Assembly (NCBI GenBank): GCA_965199805.1
Contig: CBDATO010000001.1
Span: 1,364,001-1,428,000, forward strand
DNA: 64,000 nt
Source of the DNA: DATAZK01 sp965199805
GTDB lineage: Bacteria > Actinomycetota > Actinomycetes > Frankiales > Frankiaceae
Reading direction: 5' to 3'
Of this stretch, positions 60,229 to 64,000 are shown in pieces. Position 1 is the first letter of the stretch. Each line of letters begins with the position of its first letter. The translations under genes were made by a program, and so were the position numbers. Under the pieces are notes generated by a model. The model was not told the origin of the DNA. It was given only the letters and a program-made list of their open reading frames with translations, and made no database searches.

Positions 60229-60684
60229 TCAGTCACGGCTCGGCCAAGGCGCACCCGACCAACGCTGCGTGCCGTGCAGGATCTGCGGGCGAGCGCTGAG
60301 CAGCCCCGCCGCCACGGTCACCCGGTGCACAGGCCCAAGCGCGCGCAGCGGCGTGCCGTCGCCCACGATCAGCGCACCGCACCAGTGCGAGGAGTCACGG
60401 GTCAGCGTCGTCACCGGTCCGCTCGGAAATGCCGCGAGCCGGCGCAGTGAGTGCTGAACCGCATGATCGTCGTAGAGGGGTCCGCGACCGTCCGGCAGCC
60501 ACTGCAGATCAACCGTGGTGGCCGGCCCGTCGGGGTCCACGATCGCCGCATCGGCCCGGCGCGCGCCGCGCTGCGGTTTCGGGCCCGCCTCCCAGGCCGA
60601 GAGCCAACGGCCGTCGCCGAGCTGTGCCCCGGCTGACGCATCAGCAATGGGTCCGTCGCTGAGAACCAGCCATACCCAGCTCAC
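60229..60684 (-). CDS. Hypothetical protein linked to the redoxin gene
   Basis: 151 aa from GTG 60684, chosen because it overlaps the stop of the redoxin gene (GTGA). Text: SWVWLVLSDGPIADASAGAQ, LGDGRWLSAWEAGPKPQRGA, WLPDGRGPLYDDHAVQHSLR, SHWCGALIVGDGTPLRALGP. Beta-rich, with one Cys. No signal or membrane helix. No family recognised. Coupling to the redoxin implies a shared role. Confidence 0.6.
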   Translation of the reverse strand: MSWVWLVLSDGPIADASAGAQLGDGRWLSAWEAGPKPQRGARRADAAIVDPDGPATTVDLQWLPDGRGPLYDDHAVQHSLRRLAAFPSGPVTTLTRDSSHWCGALIVGDGTPLRALGPVHRVTVAAGLLSARPQILHGTQRWSGAPWPSRD

Positions 60685-61220
60685 CGTGGGACCCGCCAAT
60701 CGTCCGGCTGCGAGTCCCTCAGGGTGGCGCGCAGTGCGCGGCGCAACTCCTCACCGGTCGGCCGGCCCCAGTACCAGTAGCCGTTCCAGGCGGCCGTCAC
60801 CGTGAGGTCGGGCGCAAGGACCCACACGTAGGGCGCGTACGGCTCGTGCAGGGTGTCGGTGGTCTCCACCAGGCCGGTCATCCCGAGGACCGCCCGGTCG
60901 GAGTCACAGAGAAACGTCCAACGGGCGCCGAGACCGGCCCGGAAGGCGAAGGACACGGCCGGCGGCTCGACCGACAGGCTGACCAAGCGCGTGTAGGCCA
61001 CATCGGCCTCGTCCTGCAGTGGTAGGAGCACCGACCGGAAGAACGTCTGCTCCTTCGGGCAGAAGGTGCCGCGCCACGTGTGCAGGACAAGCGGGTCTCC
61101 GCCGCCGACCTCGGAAAGGCTGCGCACGATGCCGGAGTGATCCGGCAGCTCGACATCCGGCCAACGGGTGCCGACCGGTGGACCGCTCGCCGGGCTGTCG
61201 AAGGGCTCGAGTGCGGACAT
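60681..61220 (-). CDS. Redoxin-domain (AhpC/TSA-like) protein
   Basis: 179 aa from ATG 61220, behind a strong GGAGGGGCAG site. Thioredoxin-fold text: GTRWPDVELPDHSGIVRSLS, LVLHTWRGTFCPKEQTFFRS with the Cys in TFCPKE in the peroxidatic position, SLSVEPPAVSFAFRAGLGAR, WTFLCDSDRAVLGMTGLVET, and YVWVLAPDLTVTAAWNGYWY. Probably reduces peroxides or disulfides in the cytoplasm. A second Cys (FLCDSD) could resolve. Coupled by GTGA to the gene at 60229. Confidence 0.8.
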   Translation of the reverse strand: MSALEPFDSPASGPPVGTRWPDVELPDHSGIVRSLSEVGGGDPLVLHTWRGTFCPKEQTFFRSVLLPLQDEADVAYTRLVSLSVEPPAVSFAFRAGLGARWTFLCDSDRAVLGMTGLVETTDTLHEPYAPYVWVLAPDLTVTAAWNGYWYWGRPTGEELRRALRATLRDSQPDDWRVPR

Positions 61221-61260
61221 CTGCCCCTCCGGGATGGTGGACGGCATGGCGACGGCGCTC

Positions 61261-61518
61261 CTACGCCGGGTCCGAGGAAGCAACACCTCGCACTCGGAAA
61301 TTCTCGACGGCCAAACCGCCAAGAAGGAGTAGGGCCGTAATCCCCATGACGATCAGGCTCGTTGCGATCGCGACGCCACTGGACGTTGCTGCCCCGGGGA
61401 TGAGCGCGAGCAGGGCGGCAAACCAGACGATCGCCAGGGCCGGGAGCAGTCTGTCCGTTCGATTCGACGAGGCCGAGGTCGCCGGCGCAACTCTGTCATT
61501 GTCAGGATGTGCGGTCAC
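61261..61518 (-). CDS. Small two-helix membrane protein
   Basis: 85 aa from GTG 61518 with GAGGAG just upstream. Two helices: LLPALAIVWFAALLALIPGA and AIATSLIVMGITALLLLGGL, with a short Thr/Ser loop and a tail VENFRVRGVASSDPA. It starts nine bases after the GH15 gene ends and probably shares its transcript. No family recognised. Confidence 0.65.
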   Translation of the reverse strand: MTAHPDNDRVAPATSASSNRTDRLLPALAIVWFAALLALIPGAATSSGVAIATSLIVMGITALLLLGGLAVENFRVRGVASSDPA

Positions 61519-61527
61519 GAACACTCC

Positions 61528-63384
61528 TCAAGGTTGCCGCGCGTCAATCTGCCCGCGCGGGTCGGTCTGACTCAGTTTCCGGGCGGTTGCTATGGCCTGC
61601 GCGGCAAGGATCAGCCCGAGATGGCTGAACGCCTGGGGGTAGTTTCCGAGCATTTCACCGGTCTCTGCATCGATCTGTTCGGCGAAGAGACCCAAATCGT
61701 TAGCACCGGCGACGGCGCGCGCGAGGGTTTCCTCGGCGGCGTCGAGGCGGCCGATCGCAGCCTGCGCCTCGGCCAACCAGAACGTGCACAGCAGGAAAGA
61801 CCCTTCTTCTCCGTCGAGTCCGTCGTCGCCGCGGTAGCGACGTACCAGGCCGCGTGAGTCGGTCAGCTGCTCGGTGATGGCGTCGACCGTCGAAGCCAGT
61901 TTCGGGTCATCCGGCGGGAGGATGCCGACCAGTGCCATGTGAAGCACGGCCGCGTCGAGTTCGTCGCCACCGAGGCTCTGGGCAAACGCCCCGAGCCGCG
62001 GATTCCACGCCTGTCCCACGATGACGTCGTGGATCTGATCGCGGGTCTCCGTCCACCGCGATACGCGCTCGGTGGCCTCGAGGAGGTCGGCGATCGCAAT
62101 GCCACGGTCGAGGGCGACCCAGCACATCAGCTTGCTGTGCAGGTAGGGCCGCGCCGGGCCGCGTATCTCCCAGATGCCCTGATCGTCGTCCGTCCACCGG
62201 CTGGCCGCAGTGTCGACGGCCGCGACGAGCAGATGCCGGGTCGCGTCGTCCAACGTGTCCAAATCGTCGCGAAGCACGTAGGCGGCATCAAGAAGGGCGC
62301 CATAGACGTCGAGCTGGACCTGATTCCACGCGCCGTTGCCCACCCGGACGGGTGCGCTGTCCCGCCAGCCGGACAGGTGAGTGACCTCGTGCTCGGTCAG
62401 GTCATGCTCGCCCTCGACGCCGAACATGATCTGCAGGTGCAGGCCGCGGTCCAACTCGGTGCCCGAAGCGCGGGCCAGGAAGGCGAAGAATCGCGAGGCT
62501 TCGTCCGGGCAGGCGGCGACCCACAGTCCACGCATCGTCATGCTCGCGTCGCGGATCCAGGTGTAGCGGTAATCCCAGGTGCGCGAGCTACCTATGCCTT
62601 CGGGCAAGCTGGTGGTTGCTGCGGCGATGATCGCGCCGCTGGGGGCGTACGTCAGCGCCTGCAGCACCATGCCGCTGTGATGGACCAGGTCACGAAACGG
62701 GCCCTCGTATCGCTGATGCAGGTCCGACCAGCTCTTCCAGACCCGTTCGGCTTGGGCGAGGCGACGGTGAATGGCTTTTGCTGCCCATGGCTTCGGAAGC
62801 TCCGGTCCGAAGGACGTTGTCCCCTGCAGCGCCCAGGCGGCCCGGTCGCCGGCGTTCAGGACGGTCGTTCCCTCGACCGTGGCGCCCCGCACGTCGAAAG
62901 AGGTGTCGGCCGACAACATCAGCACTGTCGCGCCGCCTTCTGTCACGACGCCACCGTCAACAACTCGCGGCCGCGGATGGACGAGGCCGAACTCCGGTCG
63001 TGGGGCGTACTGCCAGCTGATCGCCACGCTGCCTTCGACACATTCGGCGCTGCGCAGCAGAACCCCCGGGGACGAGCGTCCCAGCTCGTGGCCGCGTTCA
63101 TGCCGGCCGAGGGCAAGCGCGTCGAGCACGATGAGAACACCGTCTGCGCAGGTCCAGGTGGTCTCCAGCACGAGGCTCTGCGGCCGATACTGCTGCACCG
63201 AGCGGGCCTGCGGATCCGTCGGCCGGATCACGAAGTGCCCGGCATCATCATCCAGAAGCCGCCCGAACAGGGGCGGACTGTCGAACCGGGGAAAGCAGAG
63301 CCACTCGACGGAACCAGCAGCGACCAACGCCGCCGACCGACAGTCGGACAGCAGCGCATGTTCGCCGATCGCAATCCGGCTCAA
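61528..63384 (-). CDS. Glycoside hydrolase family 15 protein (glucoamylase/trehalase-like)
   Basis: 618 aa from TTG 63384, chosen for its TTGA overlap with the upstream stop. The N-terminal beta-sandwich starts SRIAIGEHALLSDCRSAALV, SVEWLCFPRFDSPPLFGRLL. The (alpha/alpha)6 catalytic barrel carries SSRTWDYRYTWIRDASMTMR, HDLTEHEVTHLSGW, GAWNQVQLDVYGALLDAAYV, the Glu region GLDGEEGSFLLCTFWLAEAQ, and NYPQAFSHLGLILAAQAI. No signal peptide, so it is cytoplasmic. In actinobacteria and mycobacteria, such proteins hydrolyse trehalose or alpha-glucans; which one cannot be told from reading. Full length for the family. Confidence 0.9.
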   Translation of the reverse strand: MSRIAIGEHALLSDCRSAALVAAGSVEWLCFPRFDSPPLFGRLLDDDAGHFVIRPTDPQARSVQQYRPQSLVLETTWTCADGVLIVLDALALGRHERGHELGRSSPGVLLRSAECVEGSVAISWQYAPRPEFGLVHPRPRVVDGGVVTEGGATVLMLSADTSFDVRGATVEGTTVLNAGDRAAWALQGTTSFGPELPKPWAAKAIHRRLAQAERVWKSWSDLHQRYEGPFRDLVHHSGMVLQALTYAPSGAIIAAATTSLPEGIGSSRTWDYRYTWIRDASMTMRGLWVAACPDEASRFFAFLARASGTELDRGLHLQIMFGVEGEHDLTEHEVTHLSGWRDSAPVRVGNGAWNQVQLDVYGALLDAAYVLRDDLDTLDDATRHLLVAAVDTAASRWTDDDQGIWEIRGPARPYLHSKLMCWVALDRGIAIADLLEATERVSRWTETRDQIHDVIVGQAWNPRLGAFAQSLGGDELDAAVLHMALVGILPPDDPKLASTVDAITEQLTDSRGLVRRYRGDDGLDGEEGSFLLCTFWLAEAQAAIGRLDAAEETLARAVAGANDLGLFAEQIDAETGEMLGNYPQAFSHLGLILAAQAIATARKLSQTDPRGQIDARQP

Positions 63385-63911
63385 GAGGCCCGACCGGTGC
63401 TCCGGATACGGGCTGCGTACGCCAGCCGCAGGATGAACAGCAGCAGCGAACCGCCGAAGAGAATGGCAATGACCAGCAGGTAGTTGCCGAGGTAGCGGTC
63501 CTGGTGCCCGCCGGAAGCGACGAAGTACGTACGGTCGCTGCGGGCCAGGACCAGCGGATACCACATGATCAGTAGCAAGGTGCTGATCAGCAGTGGGATC
63601 CGCAGGTGCAGGATCGCGGCACGACGCCAGTACGTGTACCGGCCGTCCTGCAGTCGGCCGCCGACCACCCGCAGCAGCAGCCGGTCAACCCCGGTGTAGA
63701 GCGGAAACGCCACCAGATCGTGACCGATCACTGCGCCGGCGAACCAGATCAGGAGCCGGACCGGTGTCGGGGCCGCGATCCAGCGACTGACCGCATAGCC
63801 GGCCAACGCGAAACTGGCAAGCAGCAGAACCAGATGAAGCGGGTGGCTGCCGTACAGGGACGCCAGCCGGCGTGATCGAGCGCGGTGCGGACGTCTGATC
63901 AGGTCAGGCAT
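63381..63911 (-). CDS. Four-helix membrane protein
   Basis: 176 aa from ATG 63911. Basic N-terminus (IRRPHRARSRRLASLYG), helices LHLVLLLASFALAGYAVSRW, VRLLIWFAGAVIGHDLVAFP, LHLRIPLLISTLLLIMWYPL and LGNYLLVIAILFGGSLLLFI. The start overlaps the stop of the upstream molybdopterin oxidoreductase by eight bases, and its own stop overlaps the GH15 start (TTGA). It could be a membrane subunit or anchor for the oxidoreductase (inference); two His residues (GHDLV, LHLRI) near helices could bind haem, but this is a guess. Confidence 0.75.
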   Translation of the reverse strand: MPDLIRRPHRARSRRLASLYGSHPLHLVLLLASFALAGYAVSRWIAAPTPVRLLIWFAGAVIGHDLVAFPLYTGVDRLLLRVVGGRLQDGRYTYWRRAAILHLRIPLLISTLLLIMWYPLVLARSDRTYFVASGGHQDRYLGNYLLVIAILFGGSLLLFILRLAYAARIRSTGRAS

Positions 63912-64000
63912 CGAACGTCACCTTCGACACCCACTTGGTGTTATGGACACCCGGTGCGGCCGGGATGATCAACCGGGCCGGAAAACCGTGATCGAGCTCC
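63904..64000 (-). CDS. C-terminal end of a molybdopterin-dependent oxidoreductase (sulfite-oxidase type)
   Basis: The last 31 residues before the stop at 63904, running off the window: ELDHGFPARLIIPAAPGVHN, then TKWVSKVTFDA. The GFPARLIIP and KWV phrases are hallmarks of the sulfite oxidase/YedY (MsrP)-type dimerisation region, where HGFPxRL follows the molybdenum domain. Only a fragment is visible, so the family call rests on that match. It is followed by the four-helix membrane protein with an eight-base overlap. Confidence 0.75.
   Translation of the reverse strand, partial: ELDHGFPARLIIPAAPGVHNTKWVSKVTFDA

Noticed and set aside
61939..63483. 514-residue plus-strand frame opposite the GH15 gene
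   Set aside because: The minus strand carries unmistakable GH15 motifs; this is an antisense opening only.

Overview
The window is high-GC DNA with strong G/C third-position bias, GTG and TTG starts, tRNA genes that do not encode CCA, SigE-type ECF sigma factors and a mycothiol-dependent-type enzyme. All of this points to an actinobacterium (Actinomycetota). I cannot fix the genus from sequence reading alone.

Layout. 1-3974: the end of an unknown gene, then a secreted C-type-lectin-like/fibronectin III surface protein. 4000-8700: a decayed accessory zone with an IS3 remnant, a scrap of an IS1380 element, an aldo/keto reductase with its divergent TetR repressor and two operators, a 45-bp 3' piece of tRNA-Lys (an attachment-site scar) and an excisionase-like gene. 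9400-28900: the most distinctive region. It holds five ECF sigma genes (starts near 10680, 15538, 17258, 21058 and 27270), each followed by an overlapping or adjacent single-pass membrane protein. Three of the partners are paralogues of 353-355 aa with the same ectodomain layout. An AACCTTTC motif lies upstream of four of the sigma genes, and of the lipoprotein gene that heads the fifth cluster. One partner gene is split by an IS1380-family element with a 4-bp target duplication. A membrane-anchored matrixin-like protease follows the last cassette.

30000-47000: metabolic and regulatory genes (MFS pump plus TetR, epimerase, hydrolases, RidA, MarR, GNAT, DinB-like), an IS481 element and a 168-bp piece of a second copy, a frameshifted PD-(D/E)XK nuclease gene with a C8 tract, and a sixth ECF gene coupled to a membrane-anchored CxxC (DUF929-like) protein. 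47400-48830: two unusual tRNA genes (Trp-CCA and Arg-ACG) immediately upstream of the RNA ligase gene rtcB. 48900-53500: a one-strand operon of formate-tetrahydrofolate ligase, a molybdopterin oxidoreductase with an in-frame TGA, and a cyclase-family hydrolase.

53600-64000: a second fibronectin III surface protein (glycine-rich head, one frameshift), an intact IS256-family element with an 8-bp duplication beside its 5' end, then an operon-like minus-strand run of a PQQ-propeller lipoprotein, redoxin, small membrane proteins, a GH15 glucanohydrolase and the end of a molybdopterin oxidoreductase.

At least nine genes carry single frameshifts or a stop. This reflects either real decay or consensus indels in the assembly, and read data should be checked before reading biology into each one.
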